Assembly (NCBI GenBank): GCA_021740585.1
Contig: JAIOZM010000030.1
Location: forward strand, 1-44,366
Length of the DNA: 44,366 bases
Source of the DNA: Bacteroidales bacterium
GTDB lineage: Bacteria; Bacteroidota; Bacteroidia; Bacteroidales; GCA-2748055
Reading direction: 5' to 3'
A program made the translations under genes and the position numbers. The notes under the pieces were generated by a model that saw nothing but the letters and a program-made list of their open reading frames with translations, was not told the origin of the DNA and made no database searches. This document shows, one piece after another, positions 9,865 to 17,937 of the stretch. Within the stretch, counting starts at the first letter, position 1, and each line of letters starts with the position of its first letter.

Positions 9865-10245
9865 ATGAATGAAGTAGAACAATACATTACAAATTTTCCT
9901 TCCGAAGTGCAGGTTATTTTGAAAAAGATCAGAGCCTTGATTAAAAAAACAGCTCCTGATGCGGTTGAAAATATTGCCTATGGGATGCCTGCCTACAAAA
10001 TTAACGCTAAGCCTTTGGTCTATTTTGCAGCATTTAAAAATCATATAGGTCTTTATGCCTTACCCAGTGGTAATGTGAGGTTTACCGAGGAGCTGTCAAA
10101 GTATAAGCACGGAAAAGGCTCTATTCAGTTTCCTCTCGATAAGCCCGTTCCTTATGATCTGATAGAACAAATTGTTTTATACAGGTTAAGTGAAAATCTG
10201 TCAAAACCGGATCAGAGTAATCACAAAGCCCTCAAAAAAAAGTAG
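9865..10245 (+). CDS. DUF1801 family protein (YdhG-like)
   Basis: A 126-residue protein starting at the ATG at 9865. An alternative TTG at 9835, overlapping the previous stop, would add 10 residues. It has the DUF1801 pattern: an N-terminal helix NEVEQYITNFP, PDAVENIAYGMPAYKI, then KPLVYFAAFKNHIGLY and KGSIQFPLDKPVPYDLIEQI. The family includes Bacillus YdhG and frataxin-like folds. A role in iron handling has been proposed for some members but is not established here. It may be the last gene read from the hydrogenase-sensor operon, or a separate unit: only 26 nt separate it from the phosphatase stop. Confidence 0.8.
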   Translation: MNEVEQYITNFPSEVQVILKKIRALIKKTAPDAVENIAYGMPAYKINAKPLVYFAAFKNHIGLYALPSGNVRFTEELSKYKHGKGSIQFPLDKPVPYDLIEQIVLYRLSENLSKPDQSNHKALKKK

Positions 10246-10266
10246 TTCCACCGATACAGGAAAAGT

Positions 10267-10734
10267 ATGCGAGACAAGGGATTTATAGCTGAACACCGCG
10301 GTGGTTCTTTATCAAAAAACCAGCATTATATGCTTATTCACTGGGCTTGTCTTTGCTCTGAGTATGTATTGCCGCTATTTGGGGAGAATATTGATGAGCG
10401 GTTGACCAACGCTCTGACAGTGGCAAAAGAATGGGAAAAGGGAAAGGTTTCAACTGGCAGTGCAAGAGATGCCTCCATAAGAGCTATTTCAGTTGCCAAC
10501 GAAATATTAAATCCAACAGCTGTTGCAATTGCACGTTCTGTAGGACACGCGGTAGCAACTGCTCATATGGCAGATCATTCAATGGGAGCAGCGTATTATG
10601 CCCTGAAGGCTGCGAAGAATGCTGGTTTATCGATAGAGGAAGTGAGGAAATGGCAAAACGAAAAACTCCCTTTGGAAGTCAGGGAGCTCGTTTTAAAAGC
10701 AAGAATTGTAAAAGAAAGAAGCTTAAAATTATAA
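10267..10734 (+). CDS. Imm-5-like putative immunity protein
   Basis: A 155-residue soluble protein, start ATG at 10267 preceded by an AGGAAAA site. Its sequence strongly resembles the widespread single-domain family annotated as putative immunity protein Imm-5: FIAEHRGGSLSKNQHYMLIHWAC near the N-terminus, then VGHAVATAHMADHSMGAAYYALKA in the centre, and RKWQNEKLP with REL near the end. The conserved His residues of VGHAVATAHMADH could bind a metal (inference). The name comes from its association with polymorphic toxins in other genomes, but no toxin gene is nearby, so an immunity role is not supported by context here. It lies 21 nt after the DUF1801 gene and may share its transcript. Confidence 0.75.
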   Translation: MRDKGFIAEHRGGSLSKNQHYMLIHWACLCSEYVLPLFGENIDERLTNALTVAKEWEKGKVSTGSARDASIRAISVANEILNPTAVAIARSVGHAVATAHMADHSMGAAYYALKAAKNAGLSIEEVRKWQNEKLPLEVRELVLKARIVKERSLKL

Positions 10735-10861
10735 GTGATTTTAAATATTGTAGTTAAGCCAAGCAAAAACCAATTTCGAAATTAAAATAAAAAAAAATTC
10801 TGGTACTCATAATTACGATGTTATTTGTAGGTTGTGAATTGACGCTATACAGGAAACTGAA

Positions 10862-11323
10862 ATGAAAAAAACATCCAGCAATCAAACATACGAATCACAA
10901 GGGAACGACACTATCCAAAAATAACGGGTATAGATGGTATTTTCTTTTTTTCAGACAATCCTGATGAAACAAAAGAATGGTATTCAAAAAATTTAGGTCT
11001 TGAAGTAATGCATGAAACTCAAGTTTCGAATTTAGAAATGCAAACAGACCCGAAGAAATCAATTTTCTCCAATGGAGTCCTTTTAAAGATGGAAATGAAT
11101 ATTCTCTCCTTCAAGGAAGGAATTTATGATTAATTACCGGGTGCAAAATATTGAAGGACTCGTAAAAAAGTTAAAGAAAAATGGAGTACACATTGTAGAT
11201 GAAATTGAGACTTATGATTAGGGCAAATTTGTCTACATAATGGATACCGATGGAAATAAAATAGAGTTATGGGAACCTGTAGACAGTGTATTTACTGCCA
11301 TGGGAGGAAAAACAACCAAATAG
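10862..11323 (+). pseudogene. Broken glyoxalase/VOC family gene
   Basis: Three pieces of one VOC (glyoxalase/bleomycin-resistance) protein are spread over all three plus-strand frames. From 10915: PKITGIDGIFFFSDNPDETKEW and onward to QTD. From 11070: QWSPFKDGNEYS. From 11126: MINYRVQNIEGLV, then HIVDEIETYD, a TAG stop at 11219-11221, and GKFVYIMDTDGNKIELWEPV, ending TAG at 11321-11323. The ATG at 10862 is in a different frame from the first piece. At least two frameshifts and one internal stop make it non-functional. The pieces remain easy to recognise, so the decay is probably recent, or the sequence contains errors. Confidence 0.85.
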
Positions 11324-11517
11324 AAACAAAATAAAAAAGTGAACTCTTTACCATAAAATATTCAATTCTGTGTAGCACAAAATTAAGCACCCCGGGAAAA
11401 AATTCACCAAAATATAAGCAATACTTATGTAAAAAAAAGCCGCAAAATTACGGCTTACAAGAGATTCAAGAAGACTGCTCACGCAATTAACGGGAAAACA
11501 GTTGTATATAAAAATAA
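11324..11517. other. Intergenic stretch after the VOC pseudogene
   Basis: AT-rich spacer between the pseudogene and the convergent RRM gene. Apart from the terminator at 11431-11456 I see no gene or repeat in it. Confidence 0.6.
11431..11456 (-). terminator. Rho-independent terminator of the RRM gene
   Basis: On the minus strand AAGCCG pairs with CGGCTT across an 8-nt loop and runs into eight T residues (the A run at 11431-11438). It lies about 60 nt beyond the stop codon at 11518. Confidence 0.8.
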
Positions 11518-11784
11518 CTATCTTCTTCTACGATCATCATCAGACTTTTCGCGAGCCTGATTAACTCTCATGTTCCTGCCACCAAAATCCTTGTCGTTAA
11601 GACCGTCAATTGCTGCAGATGCTTCGCTATCGTTAGGCATTTCAACAAAACCAAAGCCTTTACTGCGGCCTGAGTATTTGTCTAAAATAATTTTTGCTGA
11701 AGAAACTTCTCCGTATTCTTCAAAAGCTTGTTTTAATTCATCTTCAGAGAGATTGTAATTAAGATTACCGACGTAAATGTTCAT
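11518..11784 (-). CDS. RNA-binding protein, single RRM domain
   Basis: An 88-residue protein starting at the Met at 11784; the frame upstream to 11862 has no similarity. It is a single RNA-recognition motif: RNP2 is IYVGNL at residues 2-7 and RNP1 is KGFGFVEM near residue 42, followed by a basic, Arg-rich tail (DDDRRRR). This type (MNIYVGNL start) is common in Bacteroidota and Cyanobacteria, where some members are cold- or stress-induced RNA chaperones. It is monocistronic, with a clear terminator and a long AT-rich upstream region. A perfect palindrome TTTGTTAACAAA near 11807-11818 lies in its leader; its meaning is unknown. Confidence 0.9.
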   Translation of the reverse strand: MNIYVGNLNYNLSEDELKQAFEEYGEVSSAKIILDKYSGRSKGFGFVEMPNDSEASAAIDGLNDKDFGGRNMRVNQAREKSDDDRRRR

Positions 11785-11947
11785 AATAAAAAATAAAGTA
11801 AATAATTTGTTAACAAAGACAAATGTATGAATTTTTTTAATATAACACCTATAAATATGCAAGCTTTATGATTTGCTACTAAAAGATGCTATAAAATCGA
11901 CCAACAATCTATAAGCCATCATTCCAATTATTCATTATTATACAGTA

Positions 11948-11987
11948 GTGTCCGGTATTAATAAGGCTTATTAATTTTACCGGACAC
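11948..11987. repeat. MITE-like palindrome with GTGTCCGGTA ends
   Basis: GTGTCCGGTA (11948-11957) and TACCGGACAC (11978-11987) are perfect 10-bp inverted repeats. Inside them TTAATAAG and CTTATTAA pair again around a single G, so almost the whole 40 bp folds into one hairpin. The outer ends share the core GTCCGGTA / TACCGGAC with the element at 20445-20557. It sits just downstream of the HydABC operon. There is no T run, so it is not an ordinary terminator. Confidence 0.75.
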
Positions 11988-12044
11988 CAAAGATTAATAT
12001 AATTATTTGGGTGATGTGAATTATGGATTGTTAATTAAAAAAAT

Positions 12045-12533
12045 CTACATCTCTTCAAATTCCTTAAGTATATCCTTCACACCATCAGGGGAAACGCGTC
12101 CGAAGGTTTTATCCCCAACCAAAACTACAGGAGCTAATCCACATGCACCCACGCAGCGGAGGCAGCTAAGTGAAAATTTTCCGTCAGGGGAGCTGGTTCC
12201 CACCTCGATATTCAGCTGTTTCTTAAACTCGGCCAATACTTTCTCAGCACCTCTCACATAACATGCTGTGCCGGTACAAATTGATATGGGATATCTTCCG
12301 GTTGGAATCATGGAGAAAAAGGAATAAAAAGTAACCACTCCATACACTTTTGCCACAGACATCTTTAATTCATCGGCTACTACTTCCTGAACCTCTGCAG
12401 GCAGGTATCCAAATTCGCCCTGACACTTATGCAGGACATTGATCAGTTCTCCGGGATCATTTTTAAAGGTTTTCGCTATTTGGCGAATTTTATCAACCTG
12501 ATCTTTTCTTAATTCTATTTTTACACTTGACAT
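12045..12533 (-). CDS. hydC: NAD-linked [FeFe] hydrogenase subunit HydC (NuoE-like, HndA type)
   Basis: A 162-residue protein of the NuoE family, the last gene of the hydrogenase operon. It has the N-terminal helical part (about 1-70, ending YGVVTFYSFF) and a thioredoxin-like [2Fe-2S] domain with Cys86, Cys91 (CTGTAC) and Cys127, Cys131 (CVGAC), followed by GLAPVVLVGD. In trimeric HydABC hydrogenases this subunit carries an electron relay cluster next to the flavin subunit HydB. It lies 32 nt after hydA. The neighbouring subunit has complete H-cluster motifs, so this is the hydrogenase version and not complex I. Confidence 0.9.
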   Translation of the reverse strand: MSSVKIELRKDQVDKIRQIAKTFKNDPGELINVLHKCQGEFGYLPAEVQEVVADELKMSVAKVYGVVTFYSFFSMIPTGRYPISICTGTACYVRGAEKVLAEFKKQLNIEVGTSSPDGKFSLSCLRCVGACGLAPVVLVGDKTFGRVSPDGVKDILKEFEEM

Positions 12534-12565
12534 ATTCTATGTTTTTTTTCTTTTCCTGAAATCAA

Positions 12566-14341
12566 CTAAATCTGAAATTTCTTTTTACTCTTGTCAAAAT
12601 AATGTGTGTGAAGCAGGTGATGTGCTTTCTCACTCATAGGTTCTCCCAGAAATTCCTTGTACAATTCCAAAATATACGGATTCTCATGTGACTTTCTAAT
12701 AGGCTTATTGGCATCTTCTTTATAAATAGCCTTGGCACGGGCTTTAAGAATTTTTGAATCGCCATGGTGAAGAGGCTGACCACCTCCACCTATGCAGCCT
12801 CCCGGGCAAGCCATTATTTCAATAGCATGATAATGTGATTTTCCCGCTTTGATATCTTCCAACAATTTTCTTGCATTTCCCAATCCATGAGCAATTCCTA
12901 TCTTAAGATCAAAGCCGTCAATATCAATTGTGGCTTCTCTTATTCCATCCAGACCTCTTAACTCTTCAAAGTCGATTTTTGGCAATTCCTTTTTTGTATA
13001 GATCTCATAAGCCGTTCTGGTCGCAGCTTCGATTACACCACCGGTGGTGCCGAAAATAACTGCTGCTCCGGAAGATTCTCCCATTGGTTTGTCAAAATCC
13101 TCATTCTCAAGTTCCATGAAATTAATATTGGCTTCCTTAATGAAATGAGCCAATTCACGTGTAGAAATAGAAAAATCGACATCCGGATTTCCGTCAACAG
13201 AGAATTCTTCCCTCTGACACTCATATTTTTTTGCAAGGCAAGGCATAATGGAAACGACTACCAAATCTTCTCTTTTGACACCAATTTTATCAGCAAAATA
13301 GGTTTTGGCTATAGACCCAAACATTTGCTGAGGAGAACGTGCCGTTGATGGAATATCCTGCATTTCAGGAAACTGATGCTCAAAGAAATTCACCCAGGCA
13401 GGACAGCAGGAAGTTAATATAGGTAGTTTTACATCTTTATCCCCATTCAGAAATTTTGTCAGCCGGTTAAGCATTTCCGTACCTTCTTCCATAATGGTAA
13501 GGTCGGCTGCAAAATCGGTATCGAACACATAATTGAATCCAAGTCTGCGTAGAGCATTCACCATTTTCCCGGTTACCAATGTTCCGGGAGCTAATCCGAA
13601 TTCCTCGCCAAGAGCTGCCCGAACCGCAGGAGCCGTTTGAACAATAACGGTTTTAGTAGGGTCGTTCAAAGTTGAAATCACATCCGGAGTATGGTCCACT
13701 TCAGTAAGTGCACCTGTGGGACAAACAGCCACACATTGTCCGCAGTAAGTGCAGGAAGAATGCTCCAGGTTCATTTCAAAAGCAGGGGCAATAACAGCCT
13801 GAAATCCACGGTTAACAGCACTAAGAGCACCAACTGTCTGGAAATCGTTACACATGGTTTCGCATCTGCGACAAAGTATGCATTTGTCCATATCCCTTAT
13901 GATGGAAGGAGAAGTATCGAGTCGGTAAGTCGACATTTCGGCAAATTCCTGACCGGGTATTTTTCTTACTCCCAGCCTGATGGCCATATCCTGAAGATCG
14001 CAATTACCTGATTTTGCGCAAATAAGACAATCTTTTGGGTGATCAGAAAGGATTAATTCCAGAACTGTTCTGCGGGCATTCATAGCTCTGAGACTTGATG
14101 TCTTTATCACCATACCTTCTTCCACATTTGTGGAGCAGGAAGGAGCAAGATTCCTTCTGCCTTCTACTTCCACAACACAAATTCTGCAACCTCCCGGTTT
14201 ATTTTCAATATTGAGATCTTTCAATTCCATGTAACAAAGTACAGGTATATCAATACCTATTGACTTTGCTGCTTTATGAATAGTGATACCCTTTGGCACC
14301 TCAATATTTTTTCCGTCTATATTTAATTTTACAAGATCCAT
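12566..14341 (-). CDS. hydA: Catalytic subunit HydA of trimeric [FeFe] hydrogenase (HndD type)
   Basis: A 591-residue protein that makes or oxidises H2. Domains: plant-type [2Fe-2S] (Cys36, 52, 55, 69); His-Cys ligated [4Fe-4S] (His101, Cys105, 108, 114); two [4Fe-4S] clusters (Cys154, 157, 160, 164 and Cys197, 200, 203, 207); the H-cluster domain; and a small-subunit-like C-terminal part (about 525-585). All H-cluster motifs are intact: TSCCPAW (Cys312 as proton-relay Cys, Cys313 ligand), MPCLAKKYE (Cys368) and MACPGGCIGGGGQP (Cys512, 516). The layout matches HydA/HndD of NAD- or NADP-linked, often electron-bifurcating hydrogenases. With HydB and HydC it probably couples H2 to NADH and ferredoxin. 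No H-cluster maturases (HydE, HydF, HydG) are in the window. Confidence 0.95.
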   Translation of the reverse strand: MDLVKLNIDGKNIEVPKGITIHKAAKSIGIDIPVLCYMELKDLNIENKPGGCRICVVEVEGRRNLAPSCSTNVEEGMVIKTSSLRAMNARRTVLELILSDHPKDCLICAKSGNCDLQDMAIRLGVRKIPGQEFAEMSTYRLDTSPSIIRDMDKCILCRRCETMCNDFQTVGALSAVNRGFQAVIAPAFEMNLEHSSCTYCGQCVAVCPTGALTEVDHTPDVISTLNDPTKTVIVQTAPAVRAALGEEFGLAPGTLVTGKMVNALRRLGFNYVFDTDFAADLTIMEEGTEMLNRLTKFLNGDKDVKLPILTSCCPAWVNFFEHQFPEMQDIPSTARSPQQMFGSIAKTYFADKIGVKREDLVVVSIMPCLAKKYECQREEFSVDGNPDVDFSISTRELAHFIKEANINFMELENEDFDKPMGESSGAAVIFGTTGGVIEAATRTAYEIYTKKELPKIDFEELRGLDGIREATIDIDGFDLKIGIAHGLGNARKLLEDIKAGKSHYHAIEIMACPGGCIGGGGQPLHHGDSKILKARAKAIYKEDANKPIRKSHENPYILELYKEFLGEPMSEKAHHLLHTHYFDKSKKKFQI

Positions 14342-14356
14342 AATCTATTGAATAAT

Positions 14357-16150
14357 TTATTGTACTAATACTGCATCAAACTTACACTTATCGAAACATG
14401 CACCACATTTGATGCAGATAGATTGATCGATAGAATGTACTAATTTCCTTTCACCGCTAATGGCTCCAACCGGGCAGGCACGTGCACAAGCTGTACATCC
14501 CACACAATGTTCTTCAAGGATAGAGTATACCATTAAAGCTTTACATTCTCCTGCCGGACACTTATGATCTATAATATGAGCCTCATATTCCTCTCTGAAA
14601 TATTGTAAAGTGGAAAGAACCGGATTTGGTGAAGACTGGCCCAATCCGCATAAAGAAGTATCCTTAATAACTTCGCTCAGATTTTTTAACCGGGCAAGAT
14701 CATCAAATTCCGCTTTTCCCTGAGTAATTCTATCAAGCAGCTCATACAATCTCTTATTACCTATCCGGCACGGACTACATTTACCGCAGGATTCCTCCAC
14801 TGAAAAATCAAGAAAGTACTTTGCTATAGACACCATACAGTTGTCTTCATCCATAATAATCATTCCTCCGGAACCCATCATAGAACCTGCAGCAAGTAAA
14901 TTTTCATAATCAATAGGAACATCAAGGTGTGCTTCGGTGAGGCATCCCCCGGAAGGACCTCCGGTTTGAACTGCTTTAAATTTTTTACCATCCTTTATCC
15001 CGCCGCCAATCTCATATATTACTTCACGAAGAGTTGTTCCCATGGGCACTTCGATAAGCCCAACATTATTAATCTTGCCTGCCAGTGCAAAAACTTTGGT
15101 TCCCTTTGATTTTTCGGTTCCAATACTACTGAACCATTTGTGTCCCTTTAAAATAATTGCAGGTATATTTGCTAAAGTCTCAACATTATTAACATTAGTA
15201 GGTTTTTTCAGATAGCCTTCAACAGAAGGAAAAGGTGGCTTTAAACTTGGCTCCCCGCGTTTCCCTTCCATGGAATGAATAAGAGCCGTTTCTTCACCAC
15301 AAACAAAAGCTCCTGCACCATACTTTAATTCAATATCAAAATCGAATCCCGAACCTAAAATATTTTTTCCCAATAATCCGAATTCTCTTGCCTGACCAAT
15401 AGCTGTTAGCAACCTGCTAATAGCCAAGGGGTACTCGGCGCGAATATAAATTAATCCTGTATCGGCACCAATACTATAACCGCAGATAGCCATCGCTTCC
15501 AGCACTGAATGCGGATCACCTTCCAGTATGGATCGATCCATGAATGCACCTGGATCACCCTCATCGGCATTGCACACCACATATTTCTGATCGGATTTTG
15601 TCTGACGGGTTAATTGCCATTTTAATCCGGTTGGAAAACCAGCCCCACCCCTGCCTCTGAGTCCGGAAGCTTTAATTATTTCAATTACCTCCTCAGGAGT
15701 GTTTTCTGACAGAATCTGACCAATCGCCATATATCCATCTCTGGCAATGTATTCTTCTATATTTTCAGGATTAATAAATCCGCAGTTTCGAAGCGCAATG
15801 CGAAGTTGTTTCTTGTAAAAGCTCATTCCTTCCTCATCGGAAACAGTAACTTTTTTAACAGGATCTTTATACAAAAGTCTTTCAACTTTTCTTCCTTTTA
15901 TTATATGCTCTTCAACTAAATCCTTTGCATCGCTTGGTTTTACTTCAGTATAGAAAGTATTATCGGGTACAACCTTAACAATTGGTCCCTTTTCACAAAA
16001 GCCGAAACAACCGGTCATAATAACCTGTACAGATTCATCCAGACCCTGATTGTTAAGCTCCTTTTTCAAATTCTCAACTATGGCATCGCTTGCGGATGCT
16101 CTGCAACCTGTGCCTCCACAAACCAATAGATGCATTTTGTATTTTGACAT
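14357..16150 (-). CDS. hydB: Flavin/NAD-binding subunit HydB of trimeric [FeFe] hydrogenase (HndC type)
   Basis: A 597-residue NuoF-type protein with extra domains at both ends. An N-terminal thioredoxin-like [2Fe-2S] domain has Cys11, 16, 48 and 52. The central FMN- and NAD(H)-binding part has GLRGRGGAGFPTGLKW near 163-178 and the GEETALIHSMEGKRGEP segment near 285-301. The NuoF [4Fe-4S] site is Cys455, 458, 461 and 501. A Cys531-x4-Cys536 pair (HKCPAGEC) precedes a C-terminal ferredoxin domain with Cys549, 552, 555, 559 and Cys579, 582, 585, 589. This arrangement is that of HydB, the subunit where electron bifurcation between NADH and ferredoxin is thought to happen. The start at 16150 is confirmed by a strong Shine-Dalgarno site. 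It lies 15 nt before hydA. Confidence 0.95.
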   Translation of the reverse strand: MSKYKMHLLVCGGTGCRASASDAIVENLKKELNNQGLDESVQVIMTGCFGFCEKGPIVKVVPDNTFYTEVKPSDAKDLVEEHIIKGRKVERLLYKDPVKKVTVSDEEGMSFYKKQLRIALRNCGFINPENIEEYIARDGYMAIGQILSENTPEEVIEIIKASGLRGRGGAGFPTGLKWQLTRQTKSDQKYVVCNADEGDPGAFMDRSILEGDPHSVLEAMAICGYSIGADTGLIYIRAEYPLAISRLLTAIGQAREFGLLGKNILGSGFDFDIELKYGAGAFVCGEETALIHSMEGKRGEPSLKPPFPSVEGYLKKPTNVNNVETLANIPAIILKGHKWFSSIGTEKSKGTKVFALAGKINNVGLIEVPMGTTLREVIYEIGGGIKDGKKFKAVQTGGPSGGCLTEAHLDVPIDYENLLAAGSMMGSGGMIIMDEDNCMVSIAKYFLDFSVEESCGKCSPCRIGNKRLYELLDRITQGKAEFDDLARLKNLSEVIKDTSLCGLGQSSPNPVLSTLQYFREEYEAHIIDHKCPAGECKALMVYSILEEHCVGCTACARACPVGAISGERKLVHSIDQSICIKCGACFDKCKFDAVLVQ

Positions 16151-16157
16151 TTCTTTT

Positions 16158-16164
16158 CCTCCTT
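16158..16164 (-). promoter_or_regulatory. Strong Shine-Dalgarno site of hydB
   Basis: AAGGAGG on the minus strand, 7 nt before the ATG at 16150. It is a perfect match to the 16S anti-SD, unlike most genes of this window. Confidence 0.8.
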
Positions 16165-16169
16165 ATTCT

Positions 16170-16565
16170 TTATTTGTCGATGGTTCTGTAATTAACCGGG
16201 ATAATTCCATCAACCAATTCTCCGGTTTTAATATACATCTCTATAATTTGATCTGCTCTCTTTTTATCCACATCACCAAAAACCACCGGCTCTTGTCCCG
16301 GAAGAGTAACTTCAATGGTAGGTTCTGCATAACAGTAGCCCATGCACCCGGTCTGAGTAACCACTGCTTCCACACTCCGTCGGTCGAGTTGTTCGATAAA
16401 AAAATCCATAATTTCCTTTGCTCCTGAAGCAATTCCACATGTAGCCATTGCTACTTTAACCTGAACACGGCTGGCCGGATCTATGGATTTCTCCCGGACA
16501 TTTATGCCTGTCTGAGCCTGGGCTCTCATCTTTTTCAGGTCGTCAAGTGATTTTATTTTATTCAT
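16170..16565 (-). CDS. HndB-like thioredoxin-fold [2Fe-2S] protein with three cysteines
   Basis: A 131-residue protein with an N-terminal linker (KSLDDLKKMRAQAQTGINVRE) and a thioredoxin-like ferredoxin domain. It resembles HndB of the Desulfovibrio NADP-reducing hydrogenase and the small subunits that precede hydB in many clusters. Only three of the usual four ligands are cysteine: Cys43 (ATCGIASGAKE), Cys74 and Cys78 (TGCMGYCYAEP). The expected fourth at position 48 is Gly, a feature I believe is common in this family. Either a different ligand is used or the cluster is absent. It lies 19 nt before hydB and probably helps assemble the complex or transfer electrons. Confidence 0.85.
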   Translation of the reverse strand: MNKIKSLDDLKKMRAQAQTGINVREKSIDPASRVQVKVAMATCGIASGAKEIMDFFIEQLDRRSVEAVVTQTGCMGYCYAEPTIEVTLPGQEPVVFGDVDKKRADQIIEMYIKTGELVDGIIPVNYRTIDK

Positions 16566-16600
16566 TTTATTAATTTGAATTTATGTCATATAACAGTTCG

Positions 16601-16608
16601 CAAAGATA
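16601..16608 (-). promoter_or_regulatory. Candidate internal -7 promoter element before the HndB-like gene
   Basis: TATCTTTG on the minus strand fits TAnnTTTG and is followed by C. It lies in the only sizeable gap of the operon (89 nt), 36 nt before the ATG at 16565. No good -33 box is seen, and there is no Rex box here. Confidence 0.3.
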
Positions 16609-16654
16609 ATTATTTCTATTATCTGTTATTTATTTCACAGTAATTTATATCCAT

Positions 16655-17206
16655 TCAATTTAACTCCGATTCTATGCTTATAAGATTCTCATAAATCAAC
16701 TCTCTTAGCTGCTCAAGTAACTGATTATCTGATATAACTTCGATACCAAGACTTGCCTTAATCTCATCTGTGGAGATTTCAAATTCAGCAGTATCTGTTT
16801 TATGTTTATAAAAAAAATTGCAATTATTACCTGAAGCCAGCATTATTCTTACCACGCCGGCGATATCTCCTAATGGCTGTCTGTCGATATGGTCCTTTTG
16901 AAACCATACATTTACTGAGGTTCCTTTGCCTTTTTCACTTTCAACATTAACACCCCCACCTGATAATTCTGCCTGATACTTTAACAGAGATAATCCCATC
17001 CCAATTTTCCTGCTCGTTCTGCTGGTAGTATAAGGATCAAAAACTTTCAACAACATTTCCTTTTCCATCCCTTTACCATCGTCCTCTATACAAATTCTTA
17101 TGCTATTTGATCTTTGGCTTTCTTCAATGGTCAGTTTAATGTCACCGGCCTCAGCCCTTAGTGAGTTCTGCAATATATCCAAAATATGGTATGCAATTTC
17201 CTTCAT
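16655..17206 (-). CDS. GHKL ATPase (histidine-kinase-like, no dimerisation domain)
   Basis: A 183-residue protein. Residues about 1-108 are a bare GHKL ATP-binding domain: N-box ILQNSLRAEA (Asn14), G1 box EDDGKGM, the SRKIGMGLSLLK G2 box and GKGTSVNVWF. There is no His-containing dimerisation domain and no sensor domain. The C-terminal part (about 109-183) has no domain I recognise. It overlaps the PHP gene by 4 nt (ATGA), so translation is coupled. In the hydrogenase operon it probably acts in trans on a partner as a serine or histidine kinase or an ATP-dependent switch. It is distinct from the RsbW-like protein at 19631-20065, so the operon carries two ATPases of this superfamily. Confidence 0.8.
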   Translation of the reverse strand: MKEIAYHILDILQNSLRAEAGDIKLTIEESQRSNSIRICIEDDGKGMEKEMLLKVFDPYTTSRTSRKIGMGLSLLKYQAELSGGGVNVESEKGKGTSVNVWFQKDHIDRQPLGDIAGVVRIMLASGNNCNFFYKHKTDTAEFEISTDEIKASLGIEVISDNQLLEQLRELIYENLISIESELN

Positions 17207-17937
17207 TGGTTCAACATTACTTTTCTTCCTTCCTCCAATGTAAAGGCTTTTTTCAATTCACTAAAGCTCAAATTCTCCATTTGAAATAGAGAGTATCTTT
17301 TTGCAATATCGTTAAGAAAATGGGCGTCGGAAGTGTGAAGAATTACCGCTTTATTCATATAGTATTTCAAGTCTGTGAACTCTAATTCCGGCCTTACCTC
17401 CAGCCCGTCATAATTAAGATCGGGGGGGATGAAACCCAGCTGACTTATTAAACTGTTAATCTTTTTATTTACATGTGCCGGAATGAAGATACCATTTAGC
17501 CCGTGACAAAAATCTGCAATTTCCTCAACGCTTTGATCCACAACGGAGAAAAGTGAATTCTTCTCCTCGTAAATAATATTTTCATTTCTGTCGACCTGAA
17601 CCTGGTAACCCAATTTTTGCGGATCATTAGGAATTTTGATGAGATACTTATCAATATATGTCTGAAAGCGATTAAGTTTTTCCAAATCTTCAAAATAAAC
17701 CAAACAGTGCACCTCCTCTTTTGAAGTAACTTCGCATCCCGGAACTACAAACAGACCGTTTTCTTCACCCAACTTCATGGCTGACTCGCAATGTCTGGTC
17801 GAATTATGATCCGTTATGGCAATAAGATCAAGTCCTTTCCTCAGGGACTCTTCTATTATATTCACCGGACTCATATCGAGGTCACCACAAGGAGATAAGA
17901 CAGAATGAATGTGAAGATCGCCTTTATAACAATTCAT
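17203..17937 (-). CDS. PHP-domain metal-dependent phosphoesterase
   Basis: A 244-residue protein, started at the Met at 17937 because the PHP motif GDLHIHS begins at residue 6. The longer frame to 18057 adds a hydrophobic stretch that lies over the previous gene. Metal-binding motifs are visible: His9-x-His11, ITDHNS (Asp43, His44), VPGCEVTSKEE, a PAHVNK segment and HTSDAH near the C-terminus. PHP proteins are metal-dependent phosphoesterases, for example of nucleotides or phosphorylated sugars. In this operon the substrate may be a nucleotide second messenger or a phosphoprotein (inference). It overlaps the DRTGG gene by 14 nt and the GHKL gene by 4 nt. Comparable genes sit at this place in hydrogenase clusters of Firmicutes (recalled). 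Confidence 0.85.
   Translation of the reverse strand: MNCYKGDLHIHSVLSPCGDLDMSPVNIIEESLRKGLDLIAITDHNSTRHCESAMKLGEENGLFVVPGCEVTSKEEVHCLVYFEDLEKLNRFQTYIDKYLIKIPNDPQKLGYQVQVDRNENIIYEEKNSLFSVVDQSVEEIADFCHGLNGIFIPAHVNKKINSLISQLGFIPPDLNYDGLEVRPELEFTDLKYYMNKAVILHTSDAHFLNDIAKRYSLFQMENLSFSELKKAFTLEEGRKVMLNQ

Noticed and set aside
10267..10734. A toxin-immunity locus
   Set aside because: The Imm-5-like protein has no toxin-like neighbour in the window.
10431..10757. Second plus-strand frame inside the Imm-5-like gene
   Set aside because: It is a cysteine-rich out-of-frame shadow of a conserved protein.
11807..11818. TTTGTTAACAAA as a Rex operator before the RRM gene
   Set aside because: The arms overlap with no spacer, so it does not fit Rex; it may just be AT-rich palindromic sequence.
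11948..11987. Rho-independent terminator for the HydABC operon
   Set aside because: The hairpin is stable but has no following T run on either strand.
12045..16150. NuoE, NuoF and NuoG subunits of respiratory complex I
   Set aside because: The large subunit has all H-cluster motifs (TSCCP, MPC, ACPGGC) and the flavin subunit has extra ferredoxin domains at both ends, so this is a HydABC-type hydrogenase.
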